Below, one piece after another: positions 42,499 through 51,275 of a stretch of 64,000 nucleotides of DNA. The notes beneath the pieces are model-generated. The model was not told where the DNA came from. It made no database searches and saw only the letters and a list, made by a program, of their open reading frames with translations. The stretch spans positions 62,001 through 126,000 of the forward strand of contig JBBQZZ010000004.1 in the NCBI GenBank assembly GCA_038207265.1, in the 5' to 3' direction. Within the stretch, counting starts at the first letter, position 1. The number at the start of each line of letters is the position of its first letter. This DNA is from JACMLD01 sp038207265. GTDB lineage: Bacteria; Bacteroidota; Bacteroidia; Chitinophagales; Chitinophagaceae. A program made the position numbers and the translations under genes.

Positions 42499-43563
42499 TC
42501 AGACTTTTAATAACCAGCCATATTTATCTGCCTCCTTTCCTTCCCGGATTGCTGTGATTCTGCGTTTGATTTCGGGAGTAGCCTTCCATTTATCAACCTC
42601 AAAACTCATGACAAAATCCTTGTACCTGAGTTCCTTAATGAGTGATACAGTTGCAGCAGTTCCGGTGCCGAAGACCTCGTGTAAAGAGCCTTTCTTATAC
42701 GCTTCTATTACTTCATCAATACTCAAAGGTCGTTCTTCCACTTTATAACCCATTTCTTTCAATAATACAATTACACTGCTGCGCGTTACTCCATCCAGAA
42801 TTGTACCCTGATCAAGATTGGGTGTAATGGCTGTATTTCCTATAATGAAAAATACATTCATTGTTCCTATTTCCTGTACATATTTCCGTTCATTAGCATC
42901 GGTCCATAATACCTGGTCGTAACCTTTCTTTCTGGCTTCTGCAGTTGGCAACATCACAGCACCATAGTTGCCTGCATTTTTTGCAAATCCAGCTCCCCCC
43001 GGAACTGCCCGAACATATTTTTCTTCCACATATATCCTCATTGGAGCTGCATAGTACGGACCAGTAGGACTTAGCAAAATGATGAACTTGTATGTTTCAG
43101 ATGGCTTTACCCCAATAACTTCATCAGAAGCAAACATAAAAGGCCTGATATAAAGTGCATGGTCTTCCTTTGCTGGTATCCAATTTTTATCGAGTTCAAT
43201 TAATGCACGCATTCCCTCAATAAAAATGTCTTCGGGAACAACAGGCATTTGCATTCGTTCTGCTGAAATGTTGAACCGCTTAAAATTATCTTTGGGTCGA
43301 AATATATATGCATTGCCGTCAACATTTCTGTAGGCTTTGATTCCTTCAAAAATTGCCTGACCATAATGCAACGCCGCACAGGACGGGCGTATCAATAAAG
43401 GCTGATATGGTTTAATTTCAACATTTTTCCACTCCCCATTTTCAAAATCCGCTTCAAGCATGTGATCAGTAAAATACTTTCCGAATGGAATGTTTTCCAG
43501 CGGAATATCATTTAGCTTGCTTCTTTCTACCTTAGTTACCGGGATATCCATTGTACCAACCAT
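42499..43563 (-). CDS. ilvE: Branched-chain amino acid aminotransferase
   Basis: PLP enzyme of fold type IV, 354 residues, of the longer BCAT type. YRNVDGNAYIFRPKDNFKRFN, DHALYIRPFMFASDEVIGV, the catalytic Lys in GGAGFAKNAGNYGAVML and QEIGTMNVFFII are all present. The PLP-phosphate segment is GTGTAATVSLIKEL. It transfers amino groups between Leu/Ile/Val and 2-oxoglutarate in synthesis and breakdown. The second ATG at 43551 (MDIPVTK) is an equally possible start. Confidence 0.95.
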   Translation of the reverse strand: MVGTMDIPVTKVERSKLNDIPLENIPFGKYFTDHMLEADFENGEWKNVEIKPYQPLLIRPSCAALHYGQAIFEGIKAYRNVDGNAYIFRPKDNFKRFNISAERMQMPVVPEDIFIEGMRALIELDKNWIPAKEDHALYIRPFMFASDEVIGVKPSETYKFIILLSPTGPYYAAPMRIYVEEKYVRAVPGGAGFAKNAGNYGAVMLPTAEARKKGYDQVLWTDANERKYVQEIGTMNVFFIIGNTAITPNLDQGTILDGVTRSSVIVLLKEMGYKVEERPLSIDEVIEAYKKGSLHEVFGTGTAATVSLIKELRYKDFVMSFEVDKWKATPEIKRRITAIREGKEADKYGWLLKV

Positions 43564-43697
43564 ATTAATATAAATTTGCTACAAAGAAACAAACAATTAA
43601 CTGCCTTCCAAAAAATCGGGGCAAAATTTCCTAACAAGTGTTAGCACCGGTAAACCTGTTTTTTAAATGGCATTTTTTAACGTCAGAAAAATAACAA

Positions 43698-44213
43698 ATG
43701 AGTCTTAATAAATGTGAACTGCCTGTTTCTCTGATTGCAGGGTTATATCATTCAAACCTGATTGAAGGTGACAAATTTGAGAACAACTTGAACCCAGTTG
43801 TTACAGGCAATGGTCATGGCATTCAATTCCTGGGTGAAAACAATAAAGGTATTTGTATGCTGGTTAATTATAAAAATGATGTTTACCTGCCCGATAAGGA
43901 ATTAGATTTTCTTATATCCATCCTGCACGCCTGCAAATTAAACTTAGGTGATGTGGCGATCATCAATTGTAAGCGGCTTTCCATTTCTTTTGAAGATTTA
44001 AAAAAACAAACGCCGTGCAACTTTGTGCTTTTATTTGGAATGTCAGGTACAGAAATCGGACTACCCTTTAATAAGGAGTTTATCGTTGAAAAGATTAATA
44101 ATTGTTCCGTTGTTGTTTCACCGGCAATTGAAAAACTTAATGGTAATACTACGGAAGCTAAATTGTTAAAAAGTAAATTATGGCTTTGTCTTAGACAGTT
44201 ATTGAATGTTTAA
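43698..44213 (+). CDS. Unknown protein upstream of rdgB
   Basis: 171 residues, soluble, no signal peptide. Patterns include a beta-rich start (KCELPVSLIAGLYHSNLIEG), DKELDFLISILHACKLNLGDVAIINCK, FVLLFGMSGTEIGLPF and the C-terminal LWLCLRQLLNV. A remote similarity to the small DNA polymerase III psi/chi subunits is possible from the layout but not supported by any motif. It is followed 65 nt later by rdgB in the same direction. Confidence 0.6.
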   Translation: MSLNKCELPVSLIAGLYHSNLIEGDKFENNLNPVVTGNGHGIQFLGENNKGICMLVNYKNDVYLPDKELDFLISILHACKLNLGDVAIINCKRLSISFEDLKKQTPCNFVLLFGMSGTEIGLPFNKEFIVEKINNCSVVVSPAIEKLNGNTTEAKLLKSKLWLCLRQLLNV

Positions 44214-44278
44214 ATATTTGGTCTATTGTTAATACACTTCTTATACATTATAAACAATTCAGCAGAACGCAATTTCGA

Positions 44279-44869
44279 ATGAGACTAATTTTTGCTACTA
44301 ATAATCAACACAAAATTGAAGAAATACAATCTGCGATTGGCAATAGTTTTGAACTTATTACTCTAAAACAAGCAGGGATTGAAATTGATATTCCGGAACC
44401 CTTCGATACGCTTCGGGAAAATGCATCGGAAAAATCCAGGGTTATTTACAGTTTAACCGGCTGTGATTGTTTCAGTGAAGATACCGGGCTTGAAGTAGAA
44501 GTTCTGAATGGAGCTCCGGGTGTAAAAAGTGCCCGATATTCAGGTGAAAAAGGATCATCCGGGGAAAATATTAAAAAACTTTTGAGTGAAATTGGAAATA
44601 ATGTGAATCGGAAAGCGCGGTTCAGAACAGTCATTTCACTTATTTTGAATAACGAGGAATTTTATTTTGAAGGAATATGTGAAGGCATTATTGCAGAAAA
44701 ACCCATGGGTCATCAGGGGTTTGGATATGACCCTATATTCACTCCACTTAAAAGCTCAAAAACTTTTGCTGAAATGACAATGGAGGAAAAGGCAATTTAC
44801 AGCCACCGCCGCCGCGCAACTGATCAACTCGTTTCCTTTTTACAAAAACAGGCGGGAAAGATTTATTAA
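44279..44869 (+). CDS. rdgB: dITP/XTP pyrophosphatase (RdgB/HAM1 family)
   Basis: 196 residues. It removes dITP, ITP and XTP from the nucleotide pool by hydrolysis to monophosphates. FATNNQHKIEEIQSAIG carries the N-x-x-K nucleotide motif. SEDTGLEVEVLNGAPGVKSARYSG has the catalytic Asp. GHQGFGYDPIFTP and KAIYSHRRRA complete the base-binding site. Start at ATG 44279, MRLIFATNNQ, typical. Confidence 0.97.
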   Translation: MRLIFATNNQHKIEEIQSAIGNSFELITLKQAGIEIDIPEPFDTLRENASEKSRVIYSLTGCDCFSEDTGLEVEVLNGAPGVKSARYSGEKGSSGENIKKLLSEIGNNVNRKARFRTVISLILNNEEFYFEGICEGIIAEKPMGHQGFGYDPIFTPLKSSKTFAEMTMEEKAIYSHRRRATDQLVSFLQKQAGKIY

Positions 44870-44892
44870 ATTACCCGCTAAAACAAAGAAAG

Positions 44893-45471
44893 TTGAGTGA
44901 GTTAAGCAACTATAACATCTCTGAGAACGACTTAATAAATGGGAGTCTTTCCGGAGACAGGCGTATCCAGGAATTATTATACCAGCGTTTTGCCCCAAAA
45001 ATGTATGCGGTTTGTTTGCGGTATGCCAATAATTCCGATGATGCCCAAGATCTTTTACAGGAAGGCTTCATAAAAGTTTTCAGAAGTCTGGATAAATTCA
45101 GGAAAGAGGGTTCGTTTGAAGGATGGGTGCGAAGAGTATTTGTAAATACTGCCATAGAGCATTATCGCAGAAAAGTGACATTGAATACAATCGGCGAAAA
45201 AGAAGAACGAACTTTAGAAGATGGAGGATTTAATGTTTTGGATCAATTGGCAGCGGGAGATATAATTCAATTAATACAGGAGTTATCGCCAGGTTATCGT
45301 TCTGTTTTCAACATGTATGTAATTGAAGGTTATTCTCATAAGGAAATTGGTGACATACTGGAAATAAGTGAAGGAACCAGCAAATCCCAGTTAGCAAGGG
45401 CAAAAGCGATATTGCAAAAAAAGGTTCAGGAATTTTTAGATACCAATCGTAAATCCAAAACCCGTAGCTGA
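44893..45471 (+). CDS. ECF-type RNA polymerase sigma factor
   Basis: 192 residues, starting at a TTG codon because no other in-frame start precedes region 2. Sigma region 2 (LYQRFAPKMYAVCLRYANN then DAQDLLQEGFIKVFRSLDKF and GWVRRVFVNTAIEHYRR) and region 4 (SPGYRSVFNMYVIEGYSHKEIGDILEISEGTSKSQLARAKAIL) are complete. The stop codon overlaps the ATG of the next gene by one base (TGATG), so translation is coupled to the membrane protein that probably controls it. The stimulus is unknown. Confidence 0.92.
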   Translation: MSELSNYNISENDLINGSLSGDRRIQELLYQRFAPKMYAVCLRYANNSDDAQDLLQEGFIKVFRSLDKFRKEGSFEGWVRRVFVNTAIEHYRRKVTLNTIGEKEERTLEDGGFNVLDQLAAGDIIQLIQELSPGYRSVFNMYVIEGYSHKEIGDILEISEGTSKSQLARAKAILQKKVQEFLDTNRKSKTRS

Positions 45472-46451
45472 TGCGGCAGCAAATGAAACATAATCTATAC
45501 GAATTTGAAGTGATGCCCCCTCCGGCTTCATGGAAAGATATTGCCGCCAGGCTGGATGACGATTCATTTTATTCTTTTGTTTCTTCAAAACTTAATATCT
45601 ATGAAGTAATGCCACCCGTTTCTTCCCAGAACGCTGTTATTGAGAGGCTTACTGATGATTCAGATTATATCCAAATATCTTCAAAAGTGAGGTCCTATGA
45701 ACTGTCGCCTTTCACTGACTCCTGGAAAAGTATTTCAGAAGAGTTGGATAAAGAACATCACGAAGAATCGAAAACACTGGTAATCCCGCTTAGTAAAAAA
45801 ATTTATAACTATGCAGCAGTTGCCATTGTAATTGCTGTAGTGGCCGGAATAAGTTGGCTTTTTGTCAACAATTCAAAAAACCTTTTTGATGTTGCAGCAG
45901 ATGCAGGAAAGCAAACCGGCAAAACTGCAAGTCCTTTCCAAAATGACAAAGGAATAAAATCAGGCAATGAAACGAATAATGGAGCTATCGCAAAGAATAC
46001 TGAAACTGAAAAAAATAATGAAACACTAAATGATCAATCCACGTACACTACGCAATCACGTTTACTCAAATATTCAAAAATAAGCAGCCCTTTTTCGCAA
46101 ATTGAACAACCCATTATTATTAGTTCGAAGGCTATTTTGGATGAAAAAGGCGCAGTTGTTCGAGATATGGATATATTAACCACAAACAATAATTATTTAG
46201 TGGTAACAGGACCCGATGGCCAATTGACCAGGATATCATCAAAGTTTGCAAATGTGATTCGCTTTTTAAATAGCGGAGAAGATGTGGAAGAATACCTGGA
46301 TAAAGTTATCAGGGAAAGCAGTCTGTGGAAAAAACGTTTCCAGGAATGGCGCGGTAAAATCAGCCAATCCGCTTTTATCCCTTCATCTGCAAATTTTCTT
46401 GATATTTTAGATTTTAAAGAATTGATTGATGAAAAAAATATCAGTAATTAA
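45471..46451 (+). CDS. Putative anti-sigma membrane protein with three N-terminal repeats
   Basis: 326 residues with one transmembrane helix at about 113-133 (NYAAVAIVIAVVAGISWLF). The cytoplasmic N-terminus has three copies of a 32-residue unit, each beginning near Y-E-V-M-P-P (Glu13, Glu45, Glu77) and containing S-W-K-x-I-x-x-x-L-D. The periplasmic part is Asn/Lys-rich followed by a folded C-terminal domain (FSQIEQPIIISSKAILDEKGA, DGQLTRISSKFANVIRFL). No zinc-binding HxxxCxxC anti-sigma motif is present. The one-base overlap with the ECF sigma gene is the main evidence for the anti-sigma role. Confidence 0.7.
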   Translation: MRQQMKHNLYEFEVMPPPASWKDIAARLDDDSFYSFVSSKLNIYEVMPPVSSQNAVIERLTDDSDYIQISSKVRSYELSPFTDSWKSISEELDKEHHEESKTLVIPLSKKIYNYAAVAIVIAVVAGISWLFVNNSKNLFDVAADAGKQTGKTASPFQNDKGIKSGNETNNGAIAKNTETEKNNETLNDQSTYTTQSRLLKYSKISSPFSQIEQPIIISSKAILDEKGAVVRDMDILTTNNNYLVVTGPDGQLTRISSKFANVIRFLNSGEDVEEYLDKVIRESSLWKKRFQEWRGKISQSAFIPSSANFLDILDFKELIDEKNISN

Positions 46452-46486
46452 TTTAGTTATTATAACGCCTTTCCTTATCTGCAAAT

Positions 46487-46918
46487 ATGCCGAGAATTAA
46501 AATTGAGTTACCTCCGGTATTTGATTTCACAACAGAAATACCCGTCAGGATTACAGATTTGAATTATGGAGGACATGTAGGGAACGATAGTATCTTATCG
46601 ATGATACATGAAGCCAGGATACAATTCCTTTCTCAATATGGTTATTCTGAAATGAATTTTTCCGGGGTTGGTATGATAATGAGCGATGTTGCCATTGAAT
46701 TTAAAACTGAATTGTTTTACGGTGAGAAGATAAAAGTTTCGGTTGCAATTGTATTCAATTCAAAAATTACGTTTGAACTTTTTTATAAACTCGAAAAACT
46801 TGTGGAAGGCAATCCGATCTTGGTTGCAGCCGCAAAAACAGGAATGGTCTGTTACGACTATAAAGAGAAAAAAATAACTTCCATACCAGAACAAATCAGA
46901 TTGCTATTTCAGATATAA
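46487..46918 (+). CDS. 4HBT/YbgC-like acyl-CoA thioesterase
   Basis: 143-residue single hotdog domain. PVRITDLNYGGHVGNDSILSMIHEAR is the 4HBT motif in which the catalytic Asp precedes the Y-G-G-H turn, followed by MIMSDVAIEFKTELFYGEKI. It is expected to hydrolyse a small or aromatic acyl-CoA in the cytosol; the substrate is unknown. Its last bases overlap the end of aroE, which is convergent. Confidence 0.85.
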   Translation: MPRIKIELPPVFDFTTEIPVRITDLNYGGHVGNDSILSMIHEARIQFLSQYGYSEMNFSGVGMIMSDVAIEFKTELFYGEKIKVSVAIVFNSKITFELFYKLEKLVEGNPILVAAAKTGMVCYDYKEKKITSIPEQIRLLFQI

Positions 46919-47649
46919 TTTTCATTCCAGATTTTCCAGCTTTCTTCTGCCTGAATGATCAACATATCCAGTCCGTTTTTTATTTTTGCACCCTTTGCTT
47001 CCCCTTTTTGTAGAAAAAGTGTTTTACCGGGATTATATATCGTGTCAAACAGGTAGTGTCTTTCGGTAAGATTTTCGTAAAGTATGGGCGGAAAGGTATT
47101 GATATCAGGAAACATACCCAAAGGAGTTGTATTTACGATTAACTTGTATTCTTTAATAATACCAGGATCCAATTGTTCGTATGAATAGCTTTTTGCACCA
47201 GGCTTTCTCGATACATACTTATACTCGATCCCAAGTTTTGTCAATACATACTCAACCGCTTTTCCCGCCCCACCTGTTCCCAAAATCAACGCTTTGTTGT
47301 GGTATGAAAGTAAATCCTTTTTAAGGCTTGATTCGAAACCAATAACATCTGTATTAAATCCCAGAAGATTACCACATACAATTTTTATGCAGTTACATGC
47401 TTTTACTTTTTGAACAATTTCCGACTGACTATGTAAAAACGGTATCACCTGCTCCTTATATGGAATGGTTATATTGAAACCTTCCAGGTGAGGAATTTCC
47501 TTTAGCAGGTCAATTAATTCTTTAATTGAGGGTAAAGAAAAATTTTCGTACTGACAATTAACCAGGTTTTCCCTTTCAAATTTGTTTGTAAAATAGGTTT
47601 TGGAAAACGAATGAGACAAAGGATATCCTATGAGGCCGAACTGCCTCAT
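46909..47649 (-). CDS. aroE: Shikimate dehydrogenase
   Basis: 246 residues. AroE reduces 3-dehydroshikimate with NADPH. Substrate residues lie in GYPLSHSFSKTYF and NITIPYKEQV (catalytic Lys) and NTDVIGFESSL (Asp). The NADP loop is LILGTGGAGKAVEYVLTKLG, with YVSRKP recognising the 2'-phosphate. The C-terminal GLDMLIIQAEESWKIW is conserved. The ATG overlaps the stop of the phosphosulfolactate synthase homologue (ATGA), so the two are translationally coupled. It is shorter than E. coli AroE (272 aa). Confidence 0.94.
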   Translation of the reverse strand: MRQFGLIGYPLSHSFSKTYFTNKFERENLVNCQYENFSLPSIKELIDLLKEIPHLEGFNITIPYKEQVIPFLHSQSEIVQKVKACNCIKIVCGNLLGFNTDVIGFESSLKKDLLSYHNKALILGTGGAGKAVEYVLTKLGIEYKYVSRKPGAKSYSYEQLDPGIIKEYKLIVNTTPLGMFPDINTFPPILYENLTERHYLFDTIYNPGKTLFLQKGEAKGAKIKNGLDMLIIQAEESWKIWNENYI

Positions 47650-48419
47650 TTTGTAAGAGGTTTATCCAAAAAAAGGTGAAAAGTATCTCCACGAAGTCCT
47701 ACCCGCATTGTCTCCAGCGAAATGACTTCAGTTGGTGCTATGTTGCCTAGATTTACGTTTGCACCAATTAACTCAATAAAATACAATTGCTGGCCTTTTT
47801 GGGGCGCTTCCCATATTATTTTTTCTGCTGGAATCTGGGTAAGAATTTCCTGTACCAATCCTTCTCTTACTTCCCCGCTTCCACGATAGATACCAACGTT
47901 CCCGGCTTCCCTGGCTTCGGCAATAACGTAGGTAGACCCCGCACTCAGTTCAGCTCGCATCAGTTCAATCCATTTGTAGGGTGGAATGATGTGTTCCGCA
48001 TCTTTGCTACCTACTTCACTTAAAACAATTCCATAACGGGTTAGTTTCTCAATATAACCGCATTTTTCTGCGTGAGGAATAGTAATAGAACCATCACTGA
48101 CTTCCATATAGGTAATGCCAAATTCTCTGCAAATATTGATATAATCTTCAAATTGGTTACGTATTAAAAAAGCCTCAAACAATGTTCCCCCAAAATAAAT
48201 GGGTAAATCATAAGATTGGTACACCGTAAGTTTTTCCTTAAGGTTGGGTGTAACATAAGAGGTGCCAAAACCCAATTTAATTATGTCGACATGAGGGTGA
48301 GCAACACTTAGAAAATTTTTTGCCTCTTCAACACTTAACCCTTTATCCATTACCATCGTTATTCCGTGCATGCGTGGCTTAATAATTCTTTCAGGTATTT
48401 GAGAGAGACTAAAGTTCAT
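47646..48419 (-). CDS. Phosphosulfolactate synthase (ComA) family protein
   Basis: 257-residue TIM-barrel protein of the ComA family, which in methanogens adds sulfite to phosphoenolpyruvate as the first step of coenzyme M synthesis. Blocks seen: PRMHGITMVMDKGLS, VDIIKLGFGTSYVTPNL (Lys), PIYFGGTLFEAFL, YMEVSDGSITIP, YVIAEAREAGNVGIYRGSGEV, IIWEAPQKGQQLYFIELIGANVNLGNI and VISLETMRVGLRGDTF. Coenzyme M is not expected here. Related proteins occur in bacteria for sulfonate or sulfolactate synthesis, so that is the likelier setting. It overlaps aroE by four bases. Confidence 0.85.
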   Translation of the reverse strand: MNFSLSQIPERIIKPRMHGITMVMDKGLSVEEAKNFLSVAHPHVDIIKLGFGTSYVTPNLKEKLTVYQSYDLPIYFGGTLFEAFLIRNQFEDYINICREFGITYMEVSDGSITIPHAEKCGYIEKLTRYGIVLSEVGSKDAEHIIPPYKWIELMRAELSAGSTYVIAEAREAGNVGIYRGSGEVREGLVQEILTQIPAEKIIWEAPQKGQQLYFIELIGANVNLGNIAPTEVISLETMRVGLRGDTFHLFLDKPLTK

Positions 48420-48523
48420 TATTTGATAAATTGTAAATTGTAAAAAAATTCATGTTGATCGCCGCGCAAAAATAAGGAACTCAGTCAAATGAATTTTATC
48501 AGCACCAGGATTGACTGTATAAA

Positions 48524-49942
48524 TTAATTGCGTGCGGAACGCTTAAATTTTGCCAGCAAATCAACAACCTGCTGATTCTGCAGTATAGAAGGATTCAATC
48601 CAACAAATTTTTTTAATAATTTTGGTGATTTGTGCAATGCTCTTTCAAGATGTAACAAACCCTCTTTTGATTTACCCATTGCAAAGTAGATTGCACTGTA
48701 GTAATAAAGGAATAAGGGCCTGTAGTCTGTGCGCTTTAAAGCTGCTTCTACTTGTTCTTTAGCTTCGTCATAAAACTCTGCAATATATAAGCAGCATACA
48801 AGCGCCTCCCATCCGGCAGAATTTTTGGGTCGTGATCTGACAACTGCTGAAAAACATTGTATGGCCTCCTTAATCGCTCCCAGGTGCATTTTACATTCAC
48901 CCATAGCCAGATTATAATCGGGGTTTGAGCGGTTCAGTTGTAATGCCAGATCTAATTGTTTAACAGCCTGGTTCCACTGTTGCTCATTAATATAAGTTCG
49001 TGCAATTTTGAAATATAGCTTGCTATCACCCTGATTGAGATGGTTTGCTTTTCGATAGTAGAACCGCGCCTGTGCAAAATTTTTCAACCGGTCAAAACAA
49101 TGGCCGATTGCCTCATAAATTACTTCTTCGGGCCTGGAAAGCTCAAGAACTTTTTCCAGCACTTCAATCGCGTCTTTATACTTTCGTAAACGTATATACG
49201 CATCTCCCATATTCCTGTACGCATAGTCAAACTTTTCATCTATTACTAATGCGTACTTATAAGCATCTATTGATTTTTCATACAGTTTGATACCCTGGTA
49301 AGCGGCACCAAGATTGAACCATGCTAGCTCACAGTATGGATAATTGTCAATAATTTTTTGATGCAACCTGATACTTTCTTCATTCCGGCCTGTAAAATCT
49401 GTCCAAAAGCAAATTTTGTAAAGAGCCTCTTCATTTACAGGCTCCTGTTCCAGGATCAATGAGAGACAATCAAAAATCTTATCAAATTCTTCATAATCAT
49501 CATACACATCCGCCAATTCAAAAAGAAAGTCAATCCGTTCTTCACCTTTGAAGCGATACAGTGCATTTTCAAGTAGCTTAACGGCCTTTTCCTGTTGATC
49601 CAGTGCCAGGTAGACATCAGTCTTCAGTATATAAAGATTAATATCGTTGCTGTCAAGCACTTCGGCCATTTCCAGTATTGTTAACGCTTCAGGGTAACGG
49701 CGCGATGCAATCAGTAAATCTGCCTTCTTTAATTGTAAATTGGATGAAAAAGGATAACGTTCAGTACCTAATTCAACGGCTTCCATCGCCAAGCCTATTT
49801 CTTCCTGCTCATCATAGTAATCAACTATTTTCTCAAAAGCATCTTCGTCCAGGAAAGTATGACTTCGGCCAGATTTAAGGTTTTGAAATTGTAATAACAA
49901 CTCTCTTAACTCCTTATCCTGTCGGTATGGATATTCTTTCAT
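48524..49942 (-). CDS. Tetratricopeptide-repeat protein
   Basis: 472 residues composed of about a dozen TPR-like helix pairs between residues ~30 and 460. Clear units include ALTILEMAEVLDSNDINLYI, AWFNLGAAYQGIKLYEKSI, DAYKYALVIDEKFDYAYRN, MGDAYIRLRKYKDAIEVL and AVKQLDLALQLNRSNPDYNL. No signal peptide or membrane helix, so probably cytoplasmic. Such proteins mediate protein-protein contacts; the partner is unknown. It stands alone between a ComA-type gene and a divergent small secreted protein. Confidence 0.85.
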   Translation of the reverse strand: MKEYPYRQDKELRELLLQFQNLKSGRSHTFLDEDAFEKIVDYYDEQEEIGLAMEAVELGTERYPFSSNLQLKKADLLIASRRYPEALTILEMAEVLDSNDINLYILKTDVYLALDQQEKAVKLLENALYRFKGEERIDFLFELADVYDDYEEFDKIFDCLSLILEQEPVNEEALYKICFWTDFTGRNEESIRLHQKIIDNYPYCELAWFNLGAAYQGIKLYEKSIDAYKYALVIDEKFDYAYRNMGDAYIRLRKYKDAIEVLEKVLELSRPEEVIYEAIGHCFDRLKNFAQARFYYRKANHLNQGDSKLYFKIARTYINEQQWNQAVKQLDLALQLNRSNPDYNLAMGECKMHLGAIKEAIQCFSAVVRSRPKNSAGWEALVCCLYIAEFYDEAKEQVEAALKRTDYRPLFLYYYSAIYFAMGKSKEGLLHLERALHKSPKLLKKFVGLNPSILQNQQVVDLLAKFKRSARN

Positions 49943-50073
49943 AAATACTCGTGGGTTATTGAAAGTTAAGCATTTATGCCATTAAAACCAAAGTTTTTGA
50001 TTTTTTTGCATGTTTAGTTAAAATAAGTACAATTTTTATGTTGAATGGATAGTTAATTAGGAAGAATTTTTAC

Positions 50074-50081
50074 TACTTTTG
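50074..50081 (+). promoter_or_regulatory. -7 element TACTTTTG right before the gene at 50087
   Basis: Exact TAnnTTTG match ending 5 nt before the ATG. The predicted transcription start would coincide with the start codon, suggesting a leaderless or nearly leaderless mRNA. The upstream TTG is not convincing. Confidence 0.4.
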
Positions 50082-50086
50082 TCAGG

Positions 50087-50467
50087 ATGTTAAGAAACCC
50101 ATCTACATTGAAAGCATTTAACAAAAAAACATTAACCAGTTTTATATTGGTTTGTTTTGCTGTAATGGCAATAGCAAGTATGGGTGGAGGCAAAACCAAA
50201 ACAAAAAAATCTTCAGTAAAACCTGAATTTACTCCTATCAGAACTACAAATGGATTTACATTGAAAGCCGGTCCTGATTACCGCGGTAGTATGATAATTG
50301 GCCAGGATAAAAACAATGCATCTATTTCTTATAATTCAATTGTAACGTATCAAAAAGGAAATACGACTTATATTCTTCCATATAGGTATAAATTACAGTC
50401 ATCTTGTTTCCAATCTGAGAAATCAAATCTCCAAATGTTTAACCTAAGGTTGAAAATTCATCGTTAA
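50087..50467 (+). CDS. Small secreted or membrane-anchored protein, unknown
   Basis: 126 residues. The N-terminus is basic (FNKKTLTSF) followed by a hydrophobic segment at about 20-33 (ILVCFAVMAIASMGG), then a Lys-rich GKTKTKKSSVK stretch. The rest is beta-rich (GFTLKAGPDYRGSMIIGQ, SYNSIVTYQKGNTTYILPYRYK) and ends in LRLKIHR. It is probably exported or membrane-anchored. No family recognised. It is convergent with the gene at 50481. Confidence 0.6.
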   Translation: MLRNPSTLKAFNKKTLTSFILVCFAVMAIASMGGGKTKTKKSSVKPEFTPIRTTNGFTLKAGPDYRGSMIIGQDKNNASISYNSIVTYQKGNTTYILPYRYKLQSSCFQSEKSNLQMFNLRLKIHR

Positions 50468-50480
50468 CAGGTTATTTAAT

Positions 50481-51146
50481 TTAACCACCAATTCCCATTT
50501 TCCTGCTTTCTTCATATGTTAACTCACGGTAACCGCTTTTTGGAATGTCAAATTTTGAAGCTGGAACAGGATTCATATTTATTTTTGATACCGTATACTT
50601 AATTTTTAATTTCCCATTTACAAGTTCGTATTCAAGTGGCAGACCTCCGAGATTCTTAAATTGAGTTTCATATTCTGTATTGTCCGGAATTATTTCTTTA
50701 GTATAAAATACACTGAAAGAAGAACCATCTTTCATCGTAGCAATAGCTTTTGTGCATTTATATCCTGCAATGGTCTTTGTTTCGTTTGTATTTGTAAATG
50801 ATATTCCCTCATAGCGTTTATTCTTATCTTTCCAATTCTCTGCAGTCATACGAATCAGTAATTTCTGACCACTGATTTCCTGCAACACAACGGCCGTTCC
50901 TGTTCTTGCATCATGGATAGAAGTAAAAGATGCAAGTGCACTCGACATTTCCGATCGGCTCATTGTTCCTTTGATATATACAGTGGTGGTAGCACCATCA
51001 AATGCATCCGCCAATTTAGGTTGGTTATCACCCGTACTGATAGCTGCATCATAAACCAGTGTAAGTTCTGAAACTTTTTTTTGCGCACTTGCCTTTAAAG
51101 TAAAAATTCCAAAGGCGAGAATGAATAGAATGATATTGTTTTTCAT
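50481..51146 (-). CDS. Secreted DUF4412/GLPGLI-like protein
   Basis: 221 residues with a signal peptide (NIILFILAFGIFTLKASAQ). The mature part follows the pattern of bacteroidete DUF4412/GLPGLI proteins: a beta-rich half (VYIKGTMSRSEMSSALASF), then the segment TKTIAGYKCTKAIATMKDGS, FSVFYTKEIIPDNTEYE, GGLPLEYELVNGKLKIKYT, and an end with VPASKFDIPKSGYRELTY. Function unknown; probably periplasmic or outer membrane-associated. It follows yidC after a terminator. Confidence 0.72.
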   Translation of the reverse strand: MKNNIILFILAFGIFTLKASAQKKVSELTLVYDAAISTGDNQPKLADAFDGATTTVYIKGTMSRSEMSSALASFTSIHDARTGTAVVLQEISGQKLLIRMTAENWKDKNKRYEGISFTNTNETKTIAGYKCTKAIATMKDGSSFSVFYTKEIIPDNTEYETQFKNLGGLPLEYELVNGKLKIKYTVSKINMNPVPASKFDIPKSGYRELTYEESRKMGIGG

Positions 51147-51200
51147 GTTATTTTTTAAAACTATATAAGAAAGACGTTACTGCACTATAATAAGTTGCCT

Positions 51201-51241
51201 AAATAAGAAAGACCTGCCGGATTCATATAAGCAGCAGGTCT
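51201..51241 (-). terminator. Intrinsic terminator of yidC
   Basis: 8-bp stem AGACCTGC (51210-51217) with 51234-51241 and a 16-nt loop, followed on the minus strand by TTCTTATTT. It lies 34 nt after the yidC stop. Confidence 0.8.
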
Positions 51242-51275
51242 CTAATTATTTTAAATTAACAAAGCATTACATCTC

